NCBI GenBank assembly: GCA_029052085.1
Contig: JAIDJS010000335.1
Location: 1-29,684 of the forward strand
Direction of reading: 5' to 3'
Length of the DNA: 29,684 nucleotides
From: Eubacterium sp.
GTDB lineage: Bacteria > Bacillota > Clostridia > Oscillospirales > Acutalibacteraceae
Shown: piece by piece, positions 7,053-18,753 of the stretch
How positions within the stretch are numbered: the first letter of the stretch is position 1
Layout of the letters: the number at the start of each line of letters is the position of its first letter
Made by a program: the position numbers and the translations under genes
The notes under the pieces: generated by a model
What the model was told of the DNA's origin: nothing
The model's input: the letters and a program-made list of their open reading frames with translations, nothing else
Databases searched by the model: none

Positions 7053-7439
7053 ATGCTGAACGATAACTTGAAAACTTTATATGATGCAGCAAGATCTGTT
7101 GTAAACCCAAAGAAAATAAGCAATCAGATATGGTCCGGCGGTGTCGGTGCCGCTGTGATAACGAAAAAGGGCAATATTTATACAGGTGTTTGTATTGATA
7201 CAGAGTGTTCACTCGGTATGTGTGCTGAAAGAAATGCACTTTCAACAATGATTACAAACGGCGAATTTGAGATTGAAATGATTGTTGCAGTTGATAAAAA
7301 GGGGAATGTGCTTCCGCCCTGCGGTGCGTGCAGAGAATTTATGATGCAGCTTAAAAATTCATCAGATATAAATGTTCTTGTTGATCATAAAGGTACGGTT
7401 GTTAAACTGAAAGATTTAATGCCGTATTCCTATTCTTAA
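7053..7439 (+). CDS. Cytidine deaminase-family protein
   Basis: This 128-residue zinc-dependent deaminase has the catalytic HAE/CAE-type motif CAERNA (Cys57-Ala-Glu59) and the second zinc motif PPCGACRE (Cys90, Cys93). The three Cys ligands and the length match the homotetrameric cytidine deaminase class, which converts cytidine or deoxycytidine to uridine forms for pyrimidine salvage. The blasticidin S deaminase family shares the fold and motifs and has similar length, so a drug substrate cannot be excluded, particularly next to the acetyltransferase block. The ATG is preceded by GAGGTG. The gene lies 12 bases after the STAS-like gene and 24 before the GH31 gene. Sampled G+C is about 42%, higher than in the block upstream. 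Confidence 0.88.
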   Translation: MLNDNLKTLYDAARSVVNPKKISNQIWSGGVGAAVITKKGNIYTGVCIDTECSLGMCAERNALSTMITNGEFEIEMIVAVDKKGNVLPPCGACREFMMQLKNSSDINVLVDHKGTVVKLKDLMPYSYS

Positions 7440-7463
7440 ATTAATAAATAAGGGGTTATATTT

Positions 7464-9836
7464 ATGTTGAAATCTTCATTGATTGCAAAAACAGAGGCAA
7501 AGGCAAATGAAAATCAAATGTATATCGGCGATTGTTACAGAGTAACTGTGCTTACCAATCGTCTTATCCGTTTTGAATATTCCAAAGAAAAAAAGTTTGT
7601 TGATTTGGCAAGCTATGCCGTATGGTTCAGAAAATTTGATGGGATTAGCTTTTCTGTAATTGAGCGGGGTACGGCTGTTATTGTTGAAACTGATGAGGTC
7701 AAATTCTTTATCAATAAAAAGAACGGTAAGCCGCAGTTTGTTGAATTCAAAGAAAACGGAAGAAAGATGAAATGCGATAACAAGGATAATTTGAAAGGCA
7801 CCTGCCGTACACTTGATATGACATTCGGCAAAACGAAGCTTACAGACGGTTTGATTACCAAAAACGGCGTTTATGTTCTTGATGACAGTAATTCTGTTTT
7901 GATTGATGAAAACGGTAAATTTCAGCCGAGAGAGGGCAATAACAAGGATTTATACATATTTGCTTATGAAAAGAATTACAGAGAAACGATTAAAGCGTTT
8001 TATAAAATAAGTTCGCCTGTACCTTTGATTCCCCGCTTTGCTCTCGGCGTTTGGTGGAGCAGATATCACGCTTATACGCAAAAGGAATATCTTGATTTAA
8101 TGGCAAGATTTAAACATGAAAATATTCCTCTTACGGTTGCAACGGTTGATATGGACTGGCATTGGGTAAAAGAAAAGGATATATACGGAACATTTGGCGT
8201 TAAATATGATGGCTGCGGTTCGTATGGCTGGACGGGCTATTCTTGGAATACGGAATTGTTTCCCGATTACAAGCAATTTCTGAACAAACTGAAAGAGGAC
8301 AACTTGCATGTGACCTTAAATCTTCATCCTGCGGATGGTGTGCATTCGTACGAGGATATGTATGAGGAGATGGCTAAAGCAGTCGGAATTGATCCGAAAA
8401 CAAAGGAAAAGGTTAAGTTTCAATGCGGCAGTGATACATTCTGGAATGCCTATTTTGATGTTCTTCATAAGCCTTATGAAAAAGACGGTGTTGATTTCTG
8501 GTGGATAGACTGGCAGCAGGGTAAGAAGAGCGATGTAAAAGGGCTTGATCCGCTCAATGCACTTAATCATTATCATTACCTTGATAATGCCGAAAATGAA
8601 GATATCCCTCTTATTTTATCAAGATACGGCGGTATCGGTTCTCATCGCTATCCGCTTGGTTTTTCGGGAGATACGGCAATTAACTGGAAGGTATTTGATT
8701 TTCAGCCGTATTTTACTGCGAATGCTGCAAATGCCGCTTATACATGGTGGAGCCACGACATCGGCGGTCATCATATGGGCTTCAGAGATGATGAGTTATA
8801 TATCCGATGGCTGCAGTTTGGCGTATTTTCTCCGATTATGAGGCTTCACTCAACCGCAACAGAATTGCTTGGCAAGGAGCCGTGGAAATATCGTGCCGAT
8901 GTCTATAGCTGTGCAAAGGAATGGCTGAATCTGCGCCATAGTCTGATACCATATATATTTACTATGGATTATCGCAATCATAAGGACGGAATTGCACTGT
9001 GTGAGCCGATGTATTATGCATATCCGGAGAATAAAAATGCGTATGATTTTAAAAATCAATATATGTTCGGCTCGGAATTAATGGTATGCCCGATTACCTC
9101 AAAGCAGAATAAGAAAACCAATTTCGGAGAGGTTAAAGCGTGGCTTCCAAAGGGCAGATGGACGGATATTTTCACTGGTCAAAGCTATAACGGAGATAAG
9201 GTTATTACGCTTCACAGAGATTTAAACTGCATACCTGTTCTTGCGAAAGAGGGCGCTGTTATCCCGTTTGCAAAATCAAAAGGAAATGATATCAGTAATC
9301 CGGAAGAACTTGAAATCTGGATTTATTCAGGCAATAACAGCTTTGTTCTTTATGAGGATAACGGCAAAACGGATTTTGAGAATCATAATGCAAAAACGGT
9401 TTTCAGAGTTTCCTTTGACGAAGAAAAGAAACAATTGCATTTTGCTGTTGACAGTCCTGCCGGCGACACGGATGTTATTCCGAAAAGCAGAAAGTTTCGC
9501 CTTGTGTTTAGAGATTTATGTGTTGATAATCTTGTTTGCAATGATTATGAAATCAGCAGCGATAACGGAAATGCAGTTATTGAAATTTCTGATTTTACGG
9601 CTGACAGCAAGGTTGAAATTACGCTTGATAATGCTGAAATAAAGAAAACGGAAAGTATAAAAGAACAATTAATTTGTATTCTTTCCCGCTGGCAGGAAAA
9701 AACATTTAAAAAGGCAATCGCTTATAAGCCGTTTGCAAATGCCGAAACCCGAGAGGAAATAAGAAATGCACTCAGGAAATCTAGACTTCCTAAGGCAGTT
9801 TCCTCTGTTGTTAAAGAATTGTTGGAAACGATATAG
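7464..9836 (+). CDS. Glycoside hydrolase family 31 (alpha-glucosidase-like)
   Basis: This 790-residue enzyme is a retaining alpha-glycosidase of family GH31. The N-terminal beta-sandwich (about 1-185) leads into the catalytic barrel, which starts near PRFALGVWWSRYHAYT. The barrel contains the nucleophile signature WWIDWQQG with Asp349 and the likely acid/base Asp403 in GFSGDT, followed by WWSHDIGGHHMG. C-terminal beta domains follow, and the last 70 residues form a helical, Lys/Arg-rich extension that I do not recognise. There is no signal peptide, so it probably acts inside the cell on imported oligosaccharides. The family includes alpha-glucosidase, alpha-xylosidase and related activities; exact specificity cannot be read here. 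The start has AAGGGG upstream. It is flanked by the cytidine deaminase and ProX-like genes. Confidence 0.92.
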   Translation: MLKSSLIAKTEAKANENQMYIGDCYRVTVLTNRLIRFEYSKEKKFVDLASYAVWFRKFDGISFSVIERGTAVIVETDEVKFFINKKNGKPQFVEFKENGRKMKCDNKDNLKGTCRTLDMTFGKTKLTDGLITKNGVYVLDDSNSVLIDENGKFQPREGNNKDLYIFAYEKNYRETIKAFYKISSPVPLIPRFALGVWWSRYHAYTQKEYLDLMARFKHENIPLTVATVDMDWHWVKEKDIYGTFGVKYDGCGSYGWTGYSWNTELFPDYKQFLNKLKEDNLHVTLNLHPADGVHSYEDMYEEMAKAVGIDPKTKEKVKFQCGSDTFWNAYFDVLHKPYEKDGVDFWWIDWQQGKKSDVKGLDPLNALNHYHYLDNAENEDIPLILSRYGGIGSHRYPLGFSGDTAINWKVFDFQPYFTANAANAAYTWWSHDIGGHHMGFRDDELYIRWLQFGVFSPIMRLHSTATELLGKEPWKYRADVYSCAKEWLNLRHSLIPYIFTMDYRNHKDGIALCEPMYYAYPENKNAYDFKNQYMFGSELMVCPITSKQNKKTNFGEVKAWLPKGRWTDIFTGQSYNGDKVITLHRDLNCIPVLAKEGAVIPFAKSKGNDISNPEELEIWIYSGNNSFVLYEDNGKTDFENHNAKTVFRVSFDEEKKQLHFAVDSPAGDTDVIPKSRKFRLVFRDLCVDNLVCNDYEISSDNGNAVIEISDFTADSKVEITLDNAEIKKTESIKEQLICILSRWQEKTFKKAIAYKPFANAETREEIRNALRKSRLPKAVSSVVKELLETI

Positions 9837-9849
9837 AAGGATATAACAG

Positions 9850-10389
9850 ATGATAAATGTAAGTGAAATTAAGACAGATAAACCGAATACTTTTAAAACG
9901 GAGCTTCACAGTATGGTTTATGATACCTTGGAAAGGCTTGAAATTCCCTTTGAACGTGTTGATACCGATGAGGCAATAACAATGGAGGATTGCGTTGAAA
10001 TAGGCAAAAAGCTTGATACAGCCATTGTTAAGACACTGTTTCTTTGTAACAGACAGAAAACGAATTTTTATCTGTTTGTAACAACCGATGAAAAGCCGTT
10101 TGTTACAAAGGATTTCAGCCGTGTACTCGGGATTTCCCGTGTTTCCTTTGCTTCTCCCGAAATGCTTTTTGATATGCTGGGAACAAGAGTTGGTTCTGCA
10201 ACTGCGTTAAGCTGTATTTTTGATAAAGAAAACAAGGTTAAAATCGTTTTGGATAAGGATGCGGTTTCAGGCGAATGGTATGGCTGCAGCGATGGCACAA
10301 CAACCGGGTATATGAAACTTAAGACGGAAGACTTAATCAAAAACTATCTTCCGTTTGCAAATCATATTCCAACGATAATAGAAATTTAA
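9850..10389 (+). CDS. YbaK/ProX-type tRNA-Pro trans-editing deacylase
   Basis: This 179-residue protein belongs to the YbaK/ProRS-INS superfamily, in the ProX/PrdX branch. These free-standing deacylases hydrolyse misacylated Ala-tRNA-Pro (or Cys-tRNA-Pro in the YbaK branch), protecting translation fidelity. Visible marks are ETIVKTLFLCNR-like DTAIVKTLFLCNR (about 56-68), the conserved Lys in VTTDEKPFVTK, and the GTRVGSATALSCIFD segment (about 116-130), which carries the Gly-rich editing-pocket loop. It begins 13 bases after the GH31 gene and is followed by a weak hairpin. It has no obvious functional link to GH31; shared transcription is likely from spacing alone. Confidence 0.88.
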   Translation: MINVSEIKTDKPNTFKTELHSMVYDTLERLEIPFERVDTDEAITMEDCVEIGKKLDTAIVKTLFLCNRQKTNFYLFVTTDEKPFVTKDFSRVLGISRVSFASPEMLFDMLGTRVGSATALSCIFDKENKVKIVLDKDAVSGEWYGCSDGTTTGYMKLKTEDLIKNYLPFANHIPTIIEI

Positions 10390-10399
10390 TTTACACTTG

Positions 10400-13326
<2,927 letters not shown>

Positions 13327-13338
13327 GGAGTGTATTGT

Positions 13339-14769
13339 ATGAATAAAGAAATAAAAGAATTTCTTGAAAATCTTAAGGGCAAAAAGGTTGCCTTTGTCGG
13401 TATGGGTGTTGCAAATGTTCCCTGTGCAAAATGGCTTGCAGAAAACGGCGTTTCTGTTTATGCCTGTGATGGTAAGGATAAAAAATTCATAGGCGAAGAA
13501 ATCTGCAGTGAGCTTGAAGCACTTGGCGTTCATTTTTCATTGGGCGAACATTATCTTGACATTCTTCCTCAAATGGATTTGGTTTTTCGCTCTCACGGAA
13601 TACTGCCGTTTCAGAATAAATGGATTGGCGAATGTATTGAAAGAGGGCAGAGGGTTACTACAGAGATGGAGATTTTCTTCAGACTTTGCCCTGCAAAGAT
13701 TATTGCAGTAACCGGTTCAAACGGAAAAACAACAACTACAACGCTTATTTCAAAAATGCTTGAAGCAGAGGGAAATACGGTTTTTCTTGGGGGTAATATC
13801 GGAAAAGCACTTATGCCGGAGCTTGAAAAGATTACTGAAAAGGATATCGCAGTTGTTGAGCTTTCTTCTTTCCAGCTTTTAACAATGGGCAATATGGTTA
13901 ATAAGCCGGATATTGCAGTTGTTACAAATATTGAAAGTACGCATCTTGATCATCACATCAGTCTTGATGAATATGTTGATGCAAAAAGAAATATTCTTAT
14001 TTATCAGAACAGCAGTCAAAAGACCATTCTGAATGCAGATTGCGATTATTCAATCGGCGGCAGAGTATACCATGATATGCGTTTTGATGTCAGAGGCAGG
14101 CTTAGTGAGTTTTCAATCAACCACAAGATTTTAAATGGCGCATATATGAAAGAAAACGGAGATATTGTTTATAATGATAACGGTGTTGAAACGATTGTTA
14201 TGAACAAAAACGATATTCTGATTCCGGGTATGCACAATGTTGAAAATTACTGTACGGCCATAACTGCTGTCTGGGGAATGGTTAAGCCGGAAGTCATGAA
14301 ACGTGTTGCACAGACCTTTGGTGGTGTTGAGCATAGAATTGAGTTTGTTCGTGAATTTAATGGTGTTAAATATTACAATGATTCTATTGCAACCTCTCCG
14401 TCAAGAGTAATCAGCGGCTTAAAAGCGTTTAATCGTGAAATTATAATGATTTGCGGCGGCTCTGATAAGGGCAATGATTTCAGCATGATGGTGCCTTATA
14501 TTTTGAAATATGTTAAGCTGCTTGTGCTTAACGGTGCAACTGCAGACAGAATTTATGATGCTGTAACAAGTGATAAAAACTATGAAAACAGCAATATTAA
14601 AATTATGAAAGCCGATACTATGGAAGAGGCTCTGGCTATTGCAAAAGACAATGCGGAAAACGGCGATATCGTATCTCTTTGCCCTGCATGCCCTGCATTT
14701 GATCAGTTTAAAACCTTTGAATACAGGGGAAGAAAATTTAAAGAATTGGTTAATGGATTTGGTAAATAA
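13339..14769 (+). CDS. murD: UDP-N-acetylmuramoyl-alanine--D-glutamate ligase
   Basis: MurD adds D-glutamate to UDP-MurNAc-L-Ala in the cytoplasmic stage of peptidoglycan synthesis. The 476-residue protein has a Rossmann-like N-terminus (KVAFVGMGVANVPCAKWLAENG), the ATP loop GSNGKT (Lys130, Thr131), ELSSFQLL, the Mur-family NIESTHLDHH block, HNVENYCTAI and YYNDSIATSPS. The C-terminal domain ends with CPACPAFDQFKTFEYRGRKF, specific to MurD rather than MurC/E/F. I chose ATG 13339, because AAGGAG at 13325-13330 lies eight bases before it; the GTG at 13330 overlaps that site. The stop shares one base with the next start (TAATG). No other division or cell-wall gene follows, so murD is outside a classical dcw cluster here. 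Confidence 0.96.
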   Translation: MNKEIKEFLENLKGKKVAFVGMGVANVPCAKWLAENGVSVYACDGKDKKFIGEEICSELEALGVHFSLGEHYLDILPQMDLVFRSHGILPFQNKWIGECIERGQRVTTEMEIFFRLCPAKIIAVTGSNGKTTTTTLISKMLEAEGNTVFLGGNIGKALMPELEKITEKDIAVVELSSFQLLTMGNMVNKPDIAVVTNIESTHLDHHISLDEYVDAKRNILIYQNSSQKTILNADCDYSIGGRVYHDMRFDVRGRLSEFSINHKILNGAYMKENGDIVYNDNGVETIVMNKNDILIPGMHNVENYCTAITAVWGMVKPEVMKRVAQTFGGVEHRIEFVREFNGVKYYNDSIATSPSRVISGLKAFNREIIMICGGSDKGNDFSMMVPYILKYVKLLVLNGATADRIYDAVTSDKNYENSNIKIMKADTMEEALAIAKDNAENGDIVSLCPACPAFDQFKTFEYRGRKFKELVNGFGK

Positions 14770-15785
14770 TGAAAACGTTTGATCTTGTTAAAAAATTAGT
14801 ATCCGTTCCTGCCGTCGGCGGAGAAGAGGATAAAATAATCTCGGTTTTGAAAGAGCTTCTTTCTCCTTACGGAAAGGTTGAAACGGATGCGGTAAATAAT
14901 GTTATATGTACGTTCGGGGAAGGATATCATATTCTGCTTGATGCTCATATTGATGAGATAGGCTTAACGGTTACCTCCATTGCAGATGACGGCTTTTTGA
15001 AAGTTGCTGCCTGCGGGGGCGTAGATAAAAGAATGCTCCTCGGTTCAGAGGTTACTGTTTGGGGAAATGAAACACTCGGCGGTGTTATATCAACGCTTCC
15101 TCCGCATCTTCAGAAAGTATCGGATGAAAAAAAGATTCCTGAAATCAGCGAGGTTGCTGTTGATGTAGGTCTTGATAAGGATGCGGCTGAAAAGCTTATT
15201 CCTCTTGGAAGTAAAATTACTTTTAAGCGGCAGTTTACTCCGCTTCTAAACAATCAGATTTCTTCAAACTGTCTTGACGACAGAGCAGGAGTTGCATCTT
15301 TAATTTTAGCGCTTGATGAACTCAAAAAGCTTCCGATTAAAGTTACGGTTCTTCTTTCTACGCAGGAAGAGTTAGGCACAAGAGGTGCAAAAACAGGACC
15401 ATATGGCAGAGCAGTGGATGAGGCTGTTGCAGTTGATGTTTCGTTCGGTTATACGCCCGGCTGTGATAAGGATGAATGCGGAGAAATCGGAAAAGGTGCT
15501 ATGATAGGAATTTCCCCGACGCTTGATAAAACGATTTCCGATGAAATGATAAAAGCAGCAAAAGAAAATAATATAAAATATCAGCTTGAGGTTATGAGTG
15601 GCAGAACAGGCACGAATGCTGATGTTATTTCCATTTCCGAAAGCGGCATCAGATGCGGACTTATATCCATTCCGCTTAAATATATGCACAGCCCAGTTGA
15701 GGTTATTGATTTAAGTGATATTGAAAGTGTTTCGGAGCTGATTGTTGCTTATGCAAAAAGAAAGGCAGGTGCTGAAAATGCTTAA
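14769..15785 (+). CDS. M42-family aminopeptidase, first of a tandem pair
   Basis: M42 enzymes are cytosolic di-metal aminopeptidases (FrvX/YsdC/TET type) that form large tetrahedral dodecamers and trim short peptides. The 338-residue protein keeps the full metal and catalytic set: His60 in DAHIDEIG, Asp170 in CLDDRAG, Glu200-Glu201 in STQEELGTRGA, Asp223 in AVDVSF and His307 in YMHSPVE. A PDZ-like insertion (about 70-160) is of usual length. The ATG shares a base with the murD stop and the 3' end overlaps the next gene by eight bases. Tandem placement with a second, divergent M42 suggests related or joint function. Confidence 0.93.
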   Translation: MKTFDLVKKLVSVPAVGGEEDKIISVLKELLSPYGKVETDAVNNVICTFGEGYHILLDAHIDEIGLTVTSIADDGFLKVAACGGVDKRMLLGSEVTVWGNETLGGVISTLPPHLQKVSDEKKIPEISEVAVDVGLDKDAAEKLIPLGSKITFKRQFTPLLNNQISSNCLDDRAGVASLILALDELKKLPIKVTVLLSTQEELGTRGAKTGPYGRAVDEAVAVDVSFGYTPGCDKDECGEIGKGAMIGISPTLDKTISDEMIKAAKENNIKYQLEVMSGRTGTNADVISISESGIRCGLISIPLKYMHSPVEVIDLSDIESVSELIVAYAKRKAGAENA

Positions 15786-16779
15786 AGAGTTGTGCCTGTT
15801 GAACGGAGCTTCAGGCGATGAATGCAGAGTTCGTAACTTTATAATTGACCAGATAAAAGATGACTGCAAGTATAGCGTTGATGCCCTTGGCTCGATAATT
15901 GCATTCAAAAAGGGAAAGACCGTTCCGTCAAAGAAAGTTATGCTTTCTGCGCATATGGACGAGGTTGGATTTATAATAACGCATATTACTGATGAGGGTT
16001 ATCTTAAATTCCATCCTGTTGGTGGAATAGATCCCAGAGTTGTTATTGACAGAGTTATTCAGATAAATGATATTAAGGGCGTTATCGGTGCCAAAGCAGT
16101 TCATCTTTTATCTGATGACGAAAAAAAGCAGGTACCGGCTTTCTCAAAGCTTTATATTGATATCGGAGCTAAAAACAGGGAGGAAGCGGAAAAATATGTT
16201 TCTCTCGGCGATTTTGCATATTTTTCTTCTGACTATTCGGAATTCGGAAACGGCTTTATTAAATCCAAAGCACTGGATGACAGAATTGGCTGCATGCTTA
16301 TGATAGAACTTATAAAATCCGATTTGGAATATGATACGTATTTCTGTTTTAATGTTCAGGAAGAGGTTGGCTTAAGAGGTGCAGTGTGTACATCCTATCA
16401 GGTTCAGAGTGATGTTTCGGTTGTACTTGAAGCAACAACTGCTGCTGATTTATGCGGTGTATCAGGCGGAGAACGCTGTTGTGTGTTGGGAAACGGTCCT
16501 GTTGTTTCCTTTATGGACGGAAGAACCGTTTATGATAAATTTTTATATAATCTGGCTTTTGAAACAGCAAAAGAGAAACATATTAGAATTCAGACGAAAA
16601 CGGCTGTTGCAGGCGGAAATGATGCCGGAGCCATTCAGACAAGCGGAAAGGGCAGTAAGGTTATTGCTGTTTCACTTCCATGCAGATATATTCATTCGGG
16701 TGCAAGTGTTGTTAAAAAGAGCGATATAGAAGAAACAAGGAATTTATTAAGGGCATTTTTGGCTGAAATATATGATTGA
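15778..16779 (+). CDS. M42-family aminopeptidase, second of a tandem pair
   Basis: This 333-residue M42 peptidase is related to its upstream neighbour but well diverged. Conserved residues are His59 in SAHMDEVG, Asp167 in ALDDRIG, Glu195-Glu196 in VQEEVGLRGA and His306 in RYIHSGAS. At the position where the first copy has Asp223, this one has Glu218 (VLEATTAAD), which could alter metal geometry or specificity. I chose ATG 15778, where similarity to the paralog begins and which has AGGTG upstream; the TTG at 15742 would overlap the previous gene by 44 bases. The 3' end overlaps the next gene by eight bases. Active-site residues otherwise look intact, so I expect an active peptidase. Confidence 0.92.
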   Translation: MLKELCLLNGASGDECRVRNFIIDQIKDDCKYSVDALGSIIAFKKGKTVPSKKVMLSAHMDEVGFIITHITDEGYLKFHPVGGIDPRVVIDRVIQINDIKGVIGAKAVHLLSDDEKKQVPAFSKLYIDIGAKNREEAEKYVSLGDFAYFSSDYSEFGNGFIKSKALDDRIGCMLMIELIKSDLEYDTYFCFNVQEEVGLRGAVCTSYQVQSDVSVVLEATTAADLCGVSGGERCCVLGNGPVVSFMDGRTVYDKFLYNLAFETAKEKHIRIQTKTAVAGGNDAGAIQTSGKGSKVIAVSLPCRYIHSGASVVKKSDIEETRNLLRAFLAEIYD

Positions 16780-17494
16780 ATTAATTGAAGAAAAAGCACA
16801 ATTAGACAGCTATAATTCAACGGATATTTATTCGGTTCGTATTTTATCATTATTAAATGCGTATGGCTGTAAATATCCGTTTGTTCGTTTTTATCGGCAG
16901 AAAGATGTAAACGGAAATATAACAGCAATTATTTCTTATCTTGATTATGATGCTACGGTTTCGTTTTCAAGCGAAGCAAATAAAAATGAAATTACGGAAT
17001 TTCTTTCGGTTATCGGTTTTTCATCTGTTTTATGTGATGAACATTTAATTGTTTCAGCCGATTATGAAGACGGCATAGTTATGAAATCAAATAAAAATAT
17101 TGAGATTTCAATGCCATACATAAAAATTGATGAGTATCCTCCGCTTTTTGATTTATATAACTTTATTGATTACGGCGAAAGCAATTTTGAAGCATGGTAT
17201 GTTGATATAAATCATAGAATTCGGCATAATGCTGCCAAAGCAGTAACGCTGAATATTAAGGATGAAATTATTTCCTCGGCAATTTTTTCATCAATATACA
17301 AGAATAATGCGATTTTAACAGGGGTACAGACGAAGCCGGAGTTCAGAAAAATGGGTTACGGCTCCGCACTTGTTTCTGCAATGTGCTGTGATTTTGGCGG
17401 GAATGTCTATTTAATGCGTGAAAATGAAAGGAATGAAAGCTTTTATAAAAAGCTTGGATTTGAAAATATAGGAAAATGGAGAATGTATAAATGA
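16772..17494 (+). CDS. GNAT-family N-acetyltransferase (two-part protein)
   Basis: This 240-residue protein has a typical GNAT C-terminal half: LTGVQTKPEFRKMGYGSALV with the acetyl-CoA loop Arg192-Lys-Met-Gly195-Tyr-Gly197, then VYLMRENERNESFYKKLGF. The first 140 residues are less conserved and may be a degenerate GNAT-like domain, as in double-GNAT proteins. It is embedded by overlaps between an M42 aminopeptidase (eight bases) and the PLP enzyme (four bases), unlike the acetyltransferases at 3029-6655. Acetylation of an amino acid, peptide or sulfur metabolite from the neighbouring enzymes is a reasonable guess but is not shown by the sequence. Confidence 0.85.
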   Translation: MIELIEEKAQLDSYNSTDIYSVRILSLLNAYGCKYPFVRFYRQKDVNGNITAIISYLDYDATVSFSSEANKNEITEFLSVIGFSSVLCDEHLIVSADYEDGIVMKSNKNIEISMPYIKIDEYPPLFDLYNFIDYGESNFEAWYVDINHRIRHNAAKAVTLNIKDEIISSAIFSSIYKNNAILTGVQTKPEFRKMGYGSALVSAMCCDFGGNVYLMRENERNESFYKKLGFENIGKWRMYK

Positions 17495-18753
17495 ATCCTT
17501 TTTTTAATATTGATGAAAAGATTTTAAGTGCTTCAGACAGGGCAATGAAAAAATGCAGGGCTCAATTTGAAAAAATTGAGGAAATTACGGAATATAATCA
17601 ATTTAAAGTGCAGTCCGCTTTTATTGAATTCGGTATTTCTGAAACGCATTTTGTCTCCAGCACAGGCTATGGCTATGATGACAGAGGCAGAGATACACTT
17701 GATAAGGTATGGGCCAAAATATTCGGAGCAGAGGATGCGCTTGTCCGCCATAATTTTACCTGCGGAACACATACGCTTGCAACTGCTTTATTCGGCGTTC
17801 TTCGTCCCGGGGACAAGATGCTTGCTGTTACGGGAACACCTTATGATACTATACATAATGTGATTGGTATTTCAGGCAGCGGTATGGGCTCTTTAAAGGA
17901 TTTTGGCATTGTATATGATGAAGTTCCCTTGAAAGACGAAAAGCTTGATTATGAGGCAATTGAAAAGGCCGTAGATGATAGTGTTACTATGGTTTATATT
18001 CAGCGAAGCAGGGGATATGAGCTTCGCCCGAGCCTTCTGATAGAGGAAATTGAAAAAGTTGTTCAAATTGCAAAACGGAAAAATCCTAATGCTATTGTAA
18101 TGGTAGATAACTGTTATGGCGAGTTTGTTCAGAAGCAGGAGCCTACCGATGTTGGTGCAGATTTAATTGCAGGTTCTCTTATTAAAAACGCAGGCGGCGG
18201 CATTGCAACAACGGGCGGTTATATTGCAGGCCGAAAAGATTTGGTTGAAAAGTGTGCATATCGATTAACAACTCCCGGACTCGGAAGAGAGGTCGGCGCA
18301 ACGCTTGGTCATAACAGAGAATTGTATATGGGTCTGTTTTATGCACCTCATACTGTTGGTGAGGCGTTAAAAAGTGCAGTATATATTTCTGCAATGTTTA
18401 ATGATTTCGGGTATGATACAACCCCTGCCTTTGATGCTGAAAGGGGAGATATCGTTCAGTCTCTGGGGCTTGAAAATCCCGAAAGTCTGGTTGCCTTTTG
18501 TCAGGGGATTCAGAGCGGAAGTCCGATAGACAGCTACCTTTCTCCGGAGCCGTGGGACATGCCCGGATATGACAGTAAGGTTGTTATGGCAGCAGGAGCG
18601 TTTACGCTCGGCTCATCCATTGAATTATCGGCGGATGCTCCTATAAGAGAGCCTTATTATGCGTGGATACAGGGCGGCTTGAATTTTCACAGTGCAAAGC
18701 TTTGTGCTATGCTTGCAGCCCAAAAAATGTTGGAAAAAGGATTGTTGAAATAA
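17491..18753 (+). CDS. Methionine gamma-lyase-like PLP enzyme (YnbB/'aluminum resistance' family)
   Basis: This 420-residue protein belongs to the cystathionine gamma-synthase-like PLP fold, in the family annotated as methionine gamma-lyase or aluminum resistance protein (YnbB in Bacillus). Recognisable parts are STGYGYDDRGRDTLDKVWA, HNFTCGTHTLATALFG, and the likely PLP lysine Lys232 in GSLIKNAGGGIATTGGYIAG, followed by TPGLGREVGA. The length matches the family. Members probably eliminate or transfer at the gamma carbon of sulfur amino acids, though biochemical proof for this subfamily is thin as far as I know. The start overlaps the GNAT stop as ATGA and the stop shares one base with the next ATG. 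Confidence 0.92.
   Translation: MNPFFNIDEKILSASDRAMKKCRAQFEKIEEITEYNQFKVQSAFIEFGISETHFVSSTGYGYDDRGRDTLDKVWAKIFGAEDALVRHNFTCGTHTLATALFGVLRPGDKMLAVTGTPYDTIHNVIGISGSGMGSLKDFGIVYDEVPLKDEKLDYEAIEKAVDDSVTMVYIQRSRGYELRPSLLIEEIEKVVQIAKRKNPNAIVMVDNCYGEFVQKQEPTDVGADLIAGSLIKNAGGGIATTGGYIAGRKDLVEKCAYRLTTPGLGREVGATLGHNRELYMGLFYAPHTVGEALKSAVYISAMFNDFGYDTTPAFDAERGDIVQSLGLENPESLVAFCQGIQSGSPIDSYLSPEPWDMPGYDSKVVMAAGAFTLGSSIELSADAPIREPYYAWIQGGLNFHSAKLCAMLAAQKMLEKGLLK

Noticed and set aside
13861..13960. Unusual MurD motif NIESTHLDHH
   Set aside because: Variation before the invariant HLD and His is common among Gram-positive MurD proteins, and the C-terminal MurD signature is intact.
15742..15777. Upstream TTG start for the second M42 gene
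   Set aside because: It adds 12 residues with no match to the paralog and has no better ribosome-binding site than ATG 15778.
18663..18752. Extended GTG start for the DUF2461 gene
   Set aside because: It would overlap the PLP enzyme gene by 91 bases and the extra residues do not look like the family. ATG 18753 shares a base with the previous stop, as other junctions here do.
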